64,000 bases of DNA from Closterium sp. NIES-65 (GCA_948144175.1 CANXME010002537.1:124001-188000), one strand, 5' to 3'. Positions 18,983-30,349 are shown, numbered from the stretch's first letter. Notes: generated by a model not told the origin, from the sequence alone. Numbers and translations are program-made.

Positions 18983-20530
18983 ATGGCCGGTCCCTACTCC
19001 TCTCAGTGGCAGTCAGCCATGGACACAAAGATGGCTTCCTGGAAGTCCACAGGCACCTACGTCGACGAGGTTCCCCCACCTGGGGCGAACATCGTCAGTG
19101 ACATGTGGATTTTCAGGGTGAAGCGGCCGCCGGGCTCTCCGCCTGTCTTTAAGGCGCGTTACGTTGCACGAGGCTTCAGTCAGCGAGAGGGAGTTGACTT
19201 CTTCCAGACCTTCTCCCTGACCCCGAAGATGACCACTCTTCGGGTTCTGCTGCACGTCGCCGCTCAGCGTGACTACGAGCTCCACTCGCTTGACTTCAGT
19301 ACTGCTTTCCTGCAGGGCAGCCTGCACGAGATCTGGGTGCGCTGTCCACCTGGCTTCACTGGGTTGTTCCCTTCTGGTACCCAGTGGAGCCTCGGACGGC
19401 CAGTCTACGGTCTCCGCCAGGCGCCTCGTGAGTGGCACGACACACTGAGGACTACGCTTGCGGCTCTTGGGTTCGCGCCTTCTACTGCTGACCCGTCGCT
19501 GTTTCTACGCACCGACACCTCACTGCCGCCGTTCTACGTCCTTGTGTACATCGATGACTTGGTCTTTGCTACTGCTGACACTGTGGCACTCGCCCACGTG
19601 AAGTCGGAGCTGCAGAAGAGACACACGTGCACAGACCTGGGTGAACTGACAAGCTATCTTGGCTTGCGGATCACCCGGGACAGAGCACGCCGCACCATCA
19701 CCTTGAATCAGTCACACATGGTGCAGCAGGTCCGTCAGCGCTTCCGCTTCACGTACTCCTCGCCTCAGCCCACTCCTCTGCCTACTGGTCACTCGCTCTC
19801 AGCTCTGCCTTCAGATGAGTCCGTAGAGCCGAGTGGCCCGTATCCAGAGCTTGTGGGTTGCCTCATGTACCTGATGACCTGCACTCGACCAGACCTTGCA
19901 TACCCTCTCAGCATTCTTGCACGCTATGTCGCTCCCGGCCATCACCGGAAGGAGCACATGGATGCAACTAAGAGGGTGTTGCGCTACTTGTGCAGTACGT
20001 CGGGCATGGGACTAGTGCTTGGAGGGCGAGTCCCAGTTGTTCTCACTGGGCACTCAGACGCTTCTTGGGCAGACGACCAGGCTTCTCAGCGGTCGTCTCA
20101 GGGTTACTCCTTCAGTCTTGGCTCTGGTTCTGTTTCTTGGTGTTCTACTCGCTCTTCTTCTGTTCTCAGCTCCAGTTGTGAGGCTGAGATCTACGCCACG
20201 GCCATGGCTGCCCAGGAGCTTCGCTGGCTCACCTACCTGCTGACCGACCTTGGAGAGCCACCTCGTTCTCCTCCAGTGCTGTACGTAGACAACAAGGCAG
20301 CCATTGCCTTGTGTGAGGAGCATAGACTGGAGCACAGAACGAAGCACATTGCTCTGCGTTACTTCCTTGCTCGAGAGCTGCAGCAGCGTGGTCAGCTTCG
20401 CCTGCGTTACGTGGCCTCTGAGCCCAACACTGCTGATGTGTTCACCAAGGCGCTTCAGCCTTGTGACCATCAGCGCTTTTGCACTCTTCTAGGCCTTGTG
20501 CCTACTGGACCTCACTTGCTTACTTCTTGA
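18983..20530 (+). CDS. TE-C reverse transcriptase and RNase H part of the polyprotein
   Basis: It continues the polyprotein after the one-base deletion at about 18973; the first Met here is probably not used. RT motifs include [40 protein letters not shown] and the catalytic YIDDLVFA. RNase H shows [29 protein letters not shown] and YVDNKAAIALCEEH, and the chain ends at TGA 20528-20530. One codon is missing in SLHEIW (relatives have SLHEEIW). The protein copies element RNA into DNA and removes the template. Confidence 0.88.
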   Translation: MAGPYSSQWQSAMDTKMASWKSTGTYVDEVPPPGANIVSDMWIFRVKRPPGSPPVFKARYVARGFSQREGVDFFQTFSLTPKMTTLRVLLHVAAQRDYELHSLDFSTAFLQGSLHEIWVRCPPGFTGLFPSGTQWSLGRPVYGLRQAPREWHDTLRTTLAALGFAPSTADPSLFLRTDTSLPPFYVLVYIDDLVFATADTVALAHVKSELQKRHTCTDLGELTSYLGLRITRDRARRTITLNQSHMVQQVRQRFRFTYSSPQPTPLPTGHSLSALPSDESVEPSGPYPELVGCLMYLMTCTRPDLAYPLSILARYVAPGHHRKEHMDATKRVLRYLCSTSGMGLVLGGRVPVVLTGHSDASWADDQASQRSSQGYSFSLGSGSVSWCSTRSSSVLSSSCEAEIYATAMAAQELRWLTYLLTDLGEPPRSPPVLYVDNKAAIALCEEHRLEHRTKHIALRYFLARELQQRGQLRLRYVASEPNTADVFTKALQPCDHQRFCTLLGLVPTGPHLLTS

Positions 20531-20763
20531 GTCTGTTTGTACTCTGATCTCTATATATATACCTGCATGTTTACTCTTGTTAGGTTGTGATCTTTGTACC
20601 TTTTGCTCTATTATAAACCTGCATGTGAACTGGTCTTGTGACCACTTGCTTGTGCTCGGAATTTGTGTGGTATCCTTGAGATCCACCCTGAGCTTGTTTT
20701 GCCTTGCTTTGCCTTGACTGGTCTTGTGACCCCTAGTTCTCCCCCACTTGGCCTATGGGGGTG
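20531..20763 (+). promoter_or_regulatory. conserved 3' non-coding tail and polypurine tract of TE-C
   Basis: It contains GTGCTCGGAATTTGTGTGG and GATCCACCCTGAGCTTG, GTCTTGTGACCCC, a CTTTGCCTTG-type repeat and finally CCTATGGGGGTG, the polypurine tract, abutting the LTR. The same series ends every related copia element here, including TE-A, which suggests cis functions for replication or packaging. Confidence 0.7.
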
Positions 20764-20895
20764 TGTCAAACATTATATATGTTGTGTTAGTTTAGGCTAC
20801 AGTGGGTTAGCCTATATGGGGTACACAATTCTAGGGTTAGGTACTTGTACTCATTTCACTGCTAGTTCACCCATTCCTGTTCAGTGATTTCAACT
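20764..20895 (+). repeat. 3' LTR of TE-C
   Basis: 132 bp; the last base is T where the 5' LTR has A, followed by GGCAC. Confidence 0.92.
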
Positions 20896-21029
20896 GGCAC
20901 GTGCGGCTAACGAACTTGGACACGTAAAGAAAAGGTATCCTAGAAAGGTATCAAGAAGTGCTTGTCTGGTTGGTAGGGTATTGCCATTGTAACAGTACCT
21001 AGAAATGATTGTACTCTCAAGGAGGAAGA

Positions 21030-22045
21030 CACGCCCTAAGCAGCACTAGTACACCACCCAGGAGAAGCTTAAGTGGCTCGTGCGCCTAGAGCTTGCGGCA
21101 TCGGTAAGAGAGGTGGCGCGGGAGTCTGGCATCCACGCAAGTGCCTGACTGAATGGAAGAAACAGGCGGACCAGCTGAAGGACGCCCACAACGCACGGAA
21201 GTGTCTACACGGGCGCAAGAGATCTTCCTGGCACTGTTCGATGGAGATGAAAGTCTACGTGCAGCTTCTTGAGTGGCGGTGCCGGGGTGTTGCAGTTTCA
21301 GTCGGGTGACTCCAGGAGTAGTCTCGCGAGGTGATGGAACTGTTGTTCCTGGATGTGAAGTGGAAGGGGAGTCAGCGGTTCTGCAAGTGGTGTAACCTGA
21401 GCATGCGCATGAAAACCAAGGTGGCGCAGAAGACCCTGCAACGTAAGTGCCCTCTTTTTTTAAGCCTTCTTTTGAATTTGCGTGGTGGTCTTATTGTCTT
21501 GTTTGTGTTGTACACTGTATGTGTATCTGTTTCTAATCCGTGTTCTTTCGTGTCTTTTCCTCCCCTCGCGTAGATGTGGCGAGCAAGTGCAAGTAGTTAT
21601 GGACGTTCATACGTGAAGCGAGGCTGGAATCCGACATCGACAATCGATATATAATAAATGCCAACAAGACGCCTCTATGGCTAGAGATGCCGGCACCAAC
21701 CACCGTGGAACGGACGGGCGTGAAGTCCATGCCCATCTGGAGCGATGGGTACTATAAATAACGAGTTATCGTGATGTTTGCATGCACAGTAACGGGGGAA
21801 AAGCTGAAGCTGTGGGTGTTCTTTAAGCGCAAGACAGTGCCAATGGGGGACTTCTCGAACGGTAAGCTTTTCAATACTGATTTGTGTGATGTTTTTGAAA
21901 AAAGAAAAAAGAAAATAGGGTTGCTTGTGCATAGACGTTGTCGTTGGCTGCCAGAAGAACGGCTAGCAGAGGAAGTCAAGAACGTCATCCTCTATTCATC
22001 AAGCCAAAATTTGGAGTGCGGGCGCAGAGTGCGATGCTCGTTCTA
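21030..22045 (+). pseudogene. decayed pogo-like transposase
   Basis: Fragments in several frames follow the order of a pogo transposase: TTQEKLKWLVRLELAASVRE and VARESGIHAS (helix-turn-helix), LTEWKKQADQLKDAHNARK, then IINANKTPLWLEMPAPTT, VTGEKLKLWVFFKRKTVP and DVVVGCQKNG. The first catalytic Asp (NADQTP in the 5640-8601 element) is Asn here (AAC 21663-21665). Two introns fit, at 21443-21573 (GTAAGT...TAG) and 21862-21934 (GTAAGC...TAG), at the same protein positions as two introns of the other element. The second and third catalytic regions are absent. Stops and frame changes make it non-functional. Confidence 0.72.
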
Positions 22046-22164
22046 GACTCTTGTTATAGTCATAATAGGCTTGAATGCGCCTAAAATGAAAAATAGAGTG
22101 CGCAAATGGATTTCTGCACAGCTGCTTTCATAGCTGTTCACAACTCAAAATGACATGCTACAAA

Positions 22165-22293
22165 TGTAGAAATGAACGAGAATGAATGCACTATGAAAGA
22201 GTTGGGTACAAGTACTAACCCTAATTGGGTTGTACCCCATATAGGCTACCCCACTACAGCCTACACAAAAGCATAAGCTATAATGTTCTGACA
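22165..22293 (-). repeat. 3' LTR of TE-D
   Basis: 129 bp, preceded on the + strand by the ACAAA target duplication. Confidence 0.9.
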
Positions 22294-22476
22294 CACCCCC
22301 ATAGGCAAAGTGGGGGAGTACAAGGGGTCACAAGACCAGTCAAGCAAAGTAAAGCAAAGCAAGCTCAGGGTGGATCACAAAGTCACCACACATTCCGAGC
22401 ACAAGGTCAAGGCCACAAGGCCAGTTCACATGCAGGAGTACATATACATATAAAAGGCTAGACAAGCAAGAGCACG

Positions 22477-22503
22477 TGTATATATATATATATATATATA
22501 TAT
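22477..22503. repeat. TA microsatellite in the TE-D 3' tail
   Basis: About 13 TA units between the RNase H stop and the polypurine tract; shorter TATATA runs sit at the same place in the related elements. Confidence 0.8.
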
Positions 22504-22519
22504 AACAGTACAAGCAAGG

Positions 22520-25500
22520 TCAAGAGGTGAGCAAGTGAGGCAAGGCAGGCACAAGACCCAACTGAGTACAGAAGCGCTGATGATCACAAGGCGCAAGCGC
22601 CTTGGTGAAAATATCAGCAGTGTTGGCCTCAGAGGCCACGTACGCAAGACGCAGCTGACCACCTTGCTGCAGCTCACGAGCAAGGAAGTAGCGGAGAGCA
22701 ATGTGCTTCGTTCTGTGCTCCAGTCTCTGCTCTCGACACAAGGCCAGCATGGCCTTGTTGTCTACGTACAGCACTGGAGGAGAACGAGGCGGCTCTCCGA
22801 GGTCAGTCAGCAGGTAGGTGAGCCAGCGAAGCTCCTGTGCAGCCATGGCCCCGGCGTAGATCTCAGCCTCACAACTGGAGCCGAGAACAGAAGACGAGCG
22901 GGTAGCCCGCCACGAAACAGAGCCGGAACCAAGGCTGAAGGTGTAACCCTGTGACGACCGCTGCGTAGCCTGGTCGTCAGCCCAAGAAGCGTCTGCGTGC
23001 CCAGTGAGGACCACTGGACTCTCCCCTCCAAGCACAAGCCCCATGCCTGACGTATTGCACAAGTGGCGCAACACCCTCTTCGCTGCAGCCATGTGCTCCG
23101 GTCTGTGTCTCCCAGGAGCAACATAGCGTGCGAGAATGCTAAGAGGGTATGCAAGGCCAGGTCGAGTGCAGGTCATCAGGTACATGAGGCAGCCAACAAG
23201 CTTTGGGTACGGGCCACTCGACTCTACGGACTCATCCGAAGGCAGAGCTGAGAGCGAGTGGCGAGTAGGCAGAGGAGTGGCCTGAGGCGAGGAGTACGTG
23301 AAGCCGAAGCGCTGAAGGACCTGCTGCACCATGTGTGACTGAGTCAGGGTAATGGTGCGGCGTGCTCTGTCCCGGGTGATCTGCAAGCCAAGGTAGCTGC
23401 GCAGTTCACCCAGGTCTGTGCACGTGTGTCTCTTCTGCAGCTCGGACTTCACGTGGGCGAGTCCAGCAGTGTCAGCTGTGGCAAAGACCAAGTTGTCGAC
23501 GTACACGAGGATGTAGAACGGCGGCAAAGAAGTGTCGGTGCGCAGAAACAGCGACGGGTCGGCAGTAGAGGGAGCAAACCCAAGAGCCGCAAATGTAGTC
23601 CTCAGTGTGTCGTGCCACTCACGCGGTGCCTGGCGGAGACCGTAGACTGGCCGCCGGAGGCTCCACTGGGTGCCAGGGCGAAAAGACCCAGTGAAGCCAG
23701 GTGGGCGGCGCAGCCAGATCTCCTCGTGCAGGCTGCCTTGCAGGAAAGCTGTGCTGAAGTCAAGAGAGTGAAGCTCGTAGTCACGGTGAGCAGCTATGTG
23801 CAGCAGTACCCGAAGAGTGGTCATCTTCGGGGTGGGAGAGAAGGTCTGAAAGTAGTCAACTCCCTGCCGCTGACTGAAGCCAAGAACCACGTAACGCGCC
23901 TTGAAGACAGGCGGAGAACCCGGCGGCCGCTTCACCCTAAAAATCCACATGCCAGTGACGATGTTCGCCCCAGGCGGGGGAACCTCGTCAACATAGGTGC
24001 CTGTGGACTTCCAGGAAGCCATCTCTGCGTCCATAGCTGCCAACCACTGAGAGGAGTAGGGACCCTCTATCGCCTCCGCGTAAGAGCGCGGAGTCGGGAT
24101 GTCAAGTGCATCTGGGTCTCCCTCAGGGATAAGCAGCACGGACACGAGATGAGGTGAAGTTGCAGCCAGACACTGGAACTCCTCCTGCCTGTCCTCAAGG
24201 ACATCCGTGCCAAGGGCACACTCACCCCCGACGGACGGAGGACAGACAGACTCAGACTCAGCAACAAGACTGGCGGCGTAGTCTAGGCGACAGCGAGCAG
24301 CAAAGTCGACGAGCTCAGCAACTAGGGCAGACGCAGCAGTGGACTCAAAGGAAGGGTCAGTGACAACAGTAGCAAGGAGACGCGTGACAGTAGGACTGGC
24401 GGCACGAAGAGAGTCCAACTCCGGGTCGGCAAGAGCAGGAAGAGAAGACTCAGGAGGAGAAGGTAAAGGGGCACGCAAAGGAGCAGTGGACGGACGCAGA
24501 GACATCCGGTGCGTGCCAGAACAGGAGGAGGACGCTGACGCGAACTGCGACCACTGGTGCGAGCAGCACGGACAGGCGACGCAGGGCGAGACGCAGGCTC
24601 ACAACGCTCAGCAAGACCTCCAGTAGGACCACTGTAGGGAGACGGAGAAGGCAGTGGGGAGGCCGGCTGTAACTGTAACTGTGACGGGACAGGCTGTGGA
24701 CACTCGAAGGGAGGAGGAGGACTATAGAAGGCGGGAGACCAAGAACCTGCTGAAAGAGCGGAACGAAGTACGGCCAAGGCCGCGCGGCGACTCCAGACAC
24801 AGCAGGGACAGCACCAATACCCCCAGCGGCAGCACCAGCACCAGCAGCACCTCCAGCTCCAGTACCTCCAGCAGCACCAGTAGCACCCCCAGCAGGACCG
24901 CCTCCAAGACCGACAGCAGTAGCCTCCGCGCCAACACCAGCAGCAGCTCCAACTCTAGAAGTACCCGCAGGCCCAGTAGCTCCAGTACTCCCAGTACGAG
25001 CACCTCCGGGACCCGCGGCACCAGCACCCTCAGCAGCAGCAGAACCTCCAGTACCCGCAGCACCTCCAGCTCCAGTAGCTCGCCTCCAGCGTGGGGCAAA
25101 CCACTCACGCAGCTCCTGTGGAGAGAGTGGCTCCCGGCGAGACGAGGCACCCGGAGAACCGCCAGGCTCAGCACCCCCAGAGTCAGCACCCCCAGGCTTA
25201 GCACTCCCAGGCTCAACACCCCCAGGCTCAGCACCCCCAGGCTCAGTACCCCCAGCGGCAGCACAAATACCAGCAGCACCTCCAGCTCCAGTACCTCCAG
25301 CAGCACTAGTAGCACCCCCAGCAGGACCGCCTCCAGGACCGACAGCAGTAGCCTCCGCGCCAACACCCGCAGCAGCTCCAACTCCAAAGGTACCCGCAGG
25401 CCCAGCAGCTCCAGTACTCCTAGTACGAGCACCTCCGGGACCCGCGGCACCTGCACCCTCAGCAGCAGCAGAACATCCAGTACCCGCAGCACCTCCAGCT

Positions 25501-28163
25501 CCAGCAGCTCGCCTCCAGCGCCGGGCAAACCACTCACGCAGCTCCTGTGGAGAAAGTGGCTCCCGGCGAGACGAGGCACACGGAGAACCGCCAGGCACAG
25601 CACCGCCAGATGCCACACGAGCAGGCCCAGCTCCCTCAGGCTCAGCACCTCCAAGCTCAGCACCTCCAGGCGTAGGACCCCCAGGCTCATCACCCTCAGC
25701 AGCACCAGAGTCACCAGCGACCTTGACAGGCTCAACAGCGTCTACCTGGGACACACCTGAAGGGGCAGGACCCTGAGGGGGGAGGGGGTCTACCGGGGGG
25801 GGGGACCTGGCACAAGGAAGAGCGGTGGCGGGGGGAGGGACTGAGTGCGGTAGGGGAAGAGACGGTAGTAGGGGACCGATTCGTCGAACGTGACGTCGTG
25901 GGAGGACAGAACACGGTGAGAGGTGGGGTGGTAGAACTGCCACCCTGGCGCGTCAGGGGGGAAACCCAGGAAGACGCAGGGAGCAGCACGAGGGGACAGC
26001 TTGTCCGCAGACAAGTCGCGGACAAACACCCGAGATCCCCAGACACGGAACGCAGACGCATTGCCAACCTTCCCCGTCCACAGCAAAGCTGGGGAGGTCC
26101 CCGGCATGGAGACCCTGGGGTGAAGGTTGATCTGATGCGCCGCGTACCGGACCGCAAACGGCCACAGAAAATGGGGGGCAGCCGCATGCATCATGGACGT
26201 ACGCGCGACGTCCATGACCATGCCAATGCGGCGCTCAGCAATCCCATTTTGCTGTGGAGAGTCCGGAAGCGTGAAGGTCTGGCGGATGCCTCGTGCACGA
26301 CAGTAGGCTCGCAGAAGGCCAGAGGAGAACTCTCCTGAGCTGGACAGAGTGCAGGCGCAGAACAGGAAAGTCCGAGCCGAAGCTCTGCCTGAGCTGGAGA
26401 CGAGCTGCGCGGATCCAGTCGATCAACACCTCAGTGACATCACCCTTGCTGCGCAAGGGGAAGACTGTGGTGAAACGCGAGTAGTCGTCAACCACCAGCA
26501 GGAAGTAGCGCTCGTGACCCAGTCCACGGACGCGGGCGGGGCCCCACACGTCCATGTGAAGCGTCTGCAGAGGGGCCTCTGTCGGAGGAAACTGAGAGGA
26601 GTGAGGGGCAGCCCGCTGCCGCCCCTCGACACAGGGACTGCAGGTAGGGCCAGGCCCCGGAGGAAGGGGAGGGAGGGACCGGGGAAGACCAGAGACAAGG
26701 ACACGGGAGGCCATGCTTCGGAGACGAAGCAGGGAGGGGTGACCAAGGCGGTGGTGCCAGAGGAGAGTCTCGTGAGACAGGAGACGACACGAGAAGGGGG
26801 CAGACTCAGGACCAGACCTGGACGCTGCAGCAAACACCTGACCCGACGCAGCTACCTGACCAGACGCAGTGACTGGAGGAGACGCAGTGGTCAGCGTGTA
26901 CAAGCTCGACCCCGGCCGACGTGTAAACGTGGCCAGGTGTCGGCCTGTCTGAGCGTCCGTGCAGTGGGTCACCCGCTGACTCGCAGGAGTGAACTGGTGA
27001 ACCCCCGCATCCTGCAGGTCAGCACCACTTACCAAGTTCATAGAGAACGAGGGGAGGTAAAGACCAGACAGGGTGCCAGAGGGGGCCGCCGGACACGGGA
27101 GGACAGTGGAGAAGTGAGCAAGGACAGGACCCCCAGAGGGGTCTGCCAGAGAGACTGCAACTGGCCGACTAAGCGGCTTGAGTGTGGTGCGGTCTCGAAA
27201 GAAGGAGCGGGAAGCCCCCGAGTCAAGAGTGAAGGTGTGAGAGGCCGGAGCCGATGCGGTAGCTGAGAGAGCAGACTCACCCGCACCTGAGGAAGCAGAC
27301 TCACTAGCACCTAGAGCAGCAGCCGCACCTGTACCTGGAGCAGGAGACTCACTAGCACCCAGAGCAGCAGCCTCACCAGCAGCTAGAGCAGCAGGCTCTA
27401 TACCCGGGGCAGGCGGTACGCACAGGTGACCGGCACGGTCAGCACTAGTAGGCAATGCATACATGGCAGTGAGAATAGCATCATAGTCAAGAGCAAATAT
27501 ATCTACCCTCTGCCTAAGCAACTCTACCCAGTCGGGGAGCTCAGCCTCGTCGCCAAACTCGGTACGCCAGGCATCGCTCAGATGGGTGAAGCAGCGGGAC
27601 TGTGTGTGACTAGGTGTCCCACAAGGCTGACCAGTCCGAGCACCAGTGTGAATCACGTAAGAGCAGCAAACAGAACTGAGAGACCCTCTACTCTGAGCGT
27701 ACCACTCACGAAACTGCTGGGGCGTGAGAGACGCGCGTGGGCGTCGCTGGAGCTGCATCTGGCCGCCGCCAGTAGTAGTAGCAGCAGTAGTGGTAGCAGT
27801 AGCAGCGCGGCCACCCCTACAACCCCAACCAGCGTACCACTCACGCAGCTGCTGGGGCGTGAGGGACTCACGCGGACGTCGCTGGGGCTGCATGTGGCTC
27901 CGCCAGTAGAAGTAGGAGCAGGAGTAGCAGCAGTAAGGTAGGGAGCCAGGCAGGCCGAAAGGAAGGCAGGCAGGCAAGCAGGCGGCGGGCAGCGCGCTAG
28001 CAGGGCAAGGGTTCACCAGTGGTGGGAAGAGCAGGCTCGGCGACTCGGCGACTCGGCGTCTCGGCGGTGCGGGCGGCTCGGGCGGCTCGGCGACAACTAC
28101 GGCTTGGCGACTCGGCGGCTCGGGCGGCTCAGGCGGCTCGGCGGTACGGCGGCTCGGCAGCAA
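22520..28163 (-). pseudogene. TE-D Gag-Pol remnant
   Basis: In minus-strand order: the leader runs straight into a late-gag segment with two copies of a Q-rich block, [10 protein letters not shown] and LTPQQFREWY (about 27715-27905), so the capsid-like region is missing. The Cys/His motif and the protease [14 protein letters not shown] follow. Integrase starts normally ([18 protein letters not shown]) but is frameshifted at about 26330, where relatives read HSDRGGEF; it resumes at 26221-25790. The linker (25740-24700) holds two about 420-bp copies, each with [13 protein letters not shown] and RNase H (24505-22520) are one clean frame, but the RT catalytic YVDD reads YVDN. The element is not autonomous. 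Confidence 0.88.
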
Positions 28164-28935
28164 CTGCAGCTCGGCGGCTCGGCGACCCGGCGGCTCGGGC
28201 GGCTCAGGTGGCGCTGCGGCTCGGGCGGCTCGGGTGGCTTGGGCGGCTCGGTAGCAGGTTGGCGGCGCCGGCGGCTCGGTGGTGACGGCGGGGCCGGGTG
28301 GAGCGGCGACGGGGCCAGCAGAGGTGGCGCCGGGGCCACAGAGTAGGTGACGGGGCCAGTAGAGGCGGCGTCGGGGCCGGGAAGGGCGGTGCAGGGGCCG
28401 CAGAGGTAGGCGACGGGGCCAGTAGAGGCGGCGCTGGGGCCGGTAAGGGCGGCGTCGGGGCCAGCAGAGGTGGCGCCGGGGCCAGGAAGGGCAGAGCCGG
28501 GGCCGCAGGGGCAGGCGACGGGGCGTGCAGAGGTGGGGCCGGGTCGGGAAGGGCGGCGTCGGGGTCGCCGGGGTAGGCGACGGGGCCAGCCGAGGTGGCG
28601 CCGGGGCCAGGAAGGGCAGAGCCGGGGCCGCAGGGGCAGGCGACGGGGCCAGCAGAGGCGGGGCCGGGTCGGGAAGGGCGGCGTCGGGGTCGCCGGGGTA
28701 GGCGACCGGGCCACCCGAGGTGGCGCCGGGGCCAGGAAGGGCAGAGCCGGGGCCGCAAGGGCATGCGACGGGGCCAGCAGAGGCGGGGCCGGGTCGGGAA
28801 GGGCGGCGTCGGGGTCGCCGGGGTAGGCGACGGGGCCAGCCGAGGTGGCGCCGGGGCCAGGAAGGGCAGAGCCGGGGCCGCAGGGGCAGGCGACGGGGCC
28901 AGCAGAGGCGGGGCCGGGTCGGGAAGGGCGGCGTG
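28030..28935 (-). repeat. GC-rich leader repeats of TE-D with a 125-bp tandem unit
   Basis: 28340-28935 contains about four copies of a 125-bp unit built from GCCGGGGCCGCAGGGGCAGG-type blocks; equivalent frames recur at 28470, 28595, 28720 and 28845. 28030-28250, nearer gag, is the second type, repeats of GGCTCGGGCGGCTCGG. Confidence 0.8.
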
Positions 28936-29139
28936 ACGCGGCCGCTAGGGCGACGCGACGAGATGGGGCCGTGACGGGGCAGCGAGGGGTCGCACGCCTA
29001 GAAGGAACGGGACCGCGCGCCTCGGGGCGCGCGCCAGAGATGAAAAATAGGTCGCACGTCACGGGGCGTGCGACAGATCGAATAGCAGCGGAAGCAGTAG
29101 TAGGGCCCATAGGCCAGGAGCATATGTGCTTTGAAACCA

Positions 29140-29260
29140 TGTAGAAATGAACGAGAATGAATGCACTATGAAAGAGTTGGGTACAAGTACTAACCCTAAT
29201 TGGGTTGTACCCCATATAGGCTACATCCTACACAAAAGCATAAGCTATAATGTTCTGACA
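29140..29260 (-). repeat. 5' LTR of TE-D
   Basis: 121 bp, lacking 8 bp present in the partner LTR, followed by ACAAA. Confidence 0.9.
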
Positions 29261-29265
29261 ACAAA

Positions 29266-29911
29266 TTGTATCTAGATTGTCTTAACATTGCTTTTAATAA
29301 GCAGTTTGAATCGCACGATTTCATCATGTATTGGTGGCACAACGTCAGTTTGAACGAACGGCACTGTGGCAGCAAGTAGAGTCTAAGAACACAAATTAGG
29401 AAGAGTTACGAGTTAAGCATGCCTCCCAGCCTCTACAAACCCCAAGAGCCGTGGTACAGGGATGTCGAACAGTGCTACACTGTCCCCAATCACTACCCCC
29501 CACAAGGGCCTACACCAAGAGAAATGTTACATTACAGATTATAATGTTATTATTGTCACTATCTTGGAGGTTACCCTTTCGGCGAGCTTCAAAATCACTT
29601 GAGACTTAACACAAAGACTCTGGTTCTTCAACATAAACTCATCATTGACTTATTGAAAGTCTGCTGTACACACCTGCGACACACTGAACGTTCGACACAC
29701 GACAAAATAGAAAATCCACAAACTGCGCGCAAACGATAACTCACTAGCGATAACTCGCTATTTACTCAAAACACACATTCAGTATCATGTCTTATCATGC
29801 ACATACTAATATAATGATGAAATATAAATATTATTCCATGCCCTCATAGCATTCCATGCAAACATGTATGCATGCACAAGGACAATAAGCCGACTGCAAA
29901 CTGAACCAACA
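29266..29911 (-). other. probable 3' LTR region of the old copia element TE-H
   Basis: A+T-rich and non-coding. On the minus strand TGTTGGTTCAGTTTGCAG starts at 29911, about 40 bp after the TE-H pol stop and just after AGAGGGTGAG, so it may be the start of a 3' LTR. No second copy of this LTR is in the window, so its length is unknown. Confidence 0.35.
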
Positions 29912-29950
29912 AACTCACCCTCTGATTGTTGGCCTTAGGATCCGTTGCTC

Positions 29951-30095
29951 TCAATTCAAAATCAATCCAGCCAGCTTACAACACTTCCAATGCTGCTGCT
30001 CCACCAGACTCTTGGTCATGTCTGAGCTGGCTGTCCCGTCGTCTTCACGTAGCGCAACTCAACTTCACCACCAATCTCCTCGTCCAAGGTCATTT
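29951..30095 (-). pseudogene. TE-H pol 3' end, cut off by TE-E
   Basis: The minus strand encodes TLDEEIGGEVELRYVKTTGQ and then, one frame over, DMTKSLVEQQHWKCCKLAGL, the usual end of a copia RNase H region, with TGA at 29951-29953. It continues the pol sequence found at 58157 onward; the CATTT duplication of TE-E marks the join. Confidence 0.7.
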
Positions 30096-30228
30096 TGTCA
30101 GAACATTATAGCTTATGCTGTTGTGTAGGCTGTAGTGGGGTAGCCCATAAGGGGTACAACCCAATTAGGGTTAGTACTTGTACTCAACTCTTTCATAGTT
30201 CATTCATTCTCTCGTTTTATTCTTCACA
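30096..30228 (+). repeat. 5' LTR of TE-E
   Basis: 133 bp, starting TGTCAGAAC and ending TTCTTCACA. Confidence 0.9.
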
Positions 30229-30349
30229 TGGTATAGAGCTGGTTCCCTTGTGGGAACAGTTCCTAGGGCCCACCACCATTTTTTTCCAGCCCAGGAGCAC
30301 ACTTGGCCCCTGCCCGAGTCCCGCCCCGAGTCGTCTCCTCTCTAGTGGC

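Larger units (their letters stand above)
13261..20895 (+). mobile_element. TE-C: nearly intact Ty1/copia retrotransposon
   Basis: LTRs at 13261-13392 and 20764-20895 differ at two positions and are flanked by GGCAC on both sides (13256-13260 and 20896-20900). The primer-binding site TGGTATAGAGCAGG (13393) lacks one base of the usual TGGTATCAGAGC. A 1-kb GC-rich leader precedes gag at 14424. The domain order is gag, protease, integrase, RT, RNase H, that is Ty1/copia. The tract TATGGGGGTG precedes the 3' LTR. Confidence 0.95.
22165..29260 (-). mobile_element. TE-D: defective Ty1/copia retrotransposon
   Basis: LTRs at 22165-22293 and 29140-29260 (minus sense TGTCAGAAC...TTCTACA) differ mainly by an 8-bp deletion; both flanks carry ACAAA (22160-22164 and 29261-29265). 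The primer-binding site on the minus strand reads TGGTTTCAAAGC, more diverged than in the other elements. The polypurine tract CTATGGGGGTG abuts 22293. The interior has lost most of the gag capsid region and is frameshifted in integrase. Confidence 0.93.

Noticed and set aside
28097..29215. 372-residue minus-strand ORF in the TE-D leader
   Set aside because: It is the translated 125-bp and GC-rich leader repeats and overlaps the LTR; no domain and no counterpart frame in the other elements.
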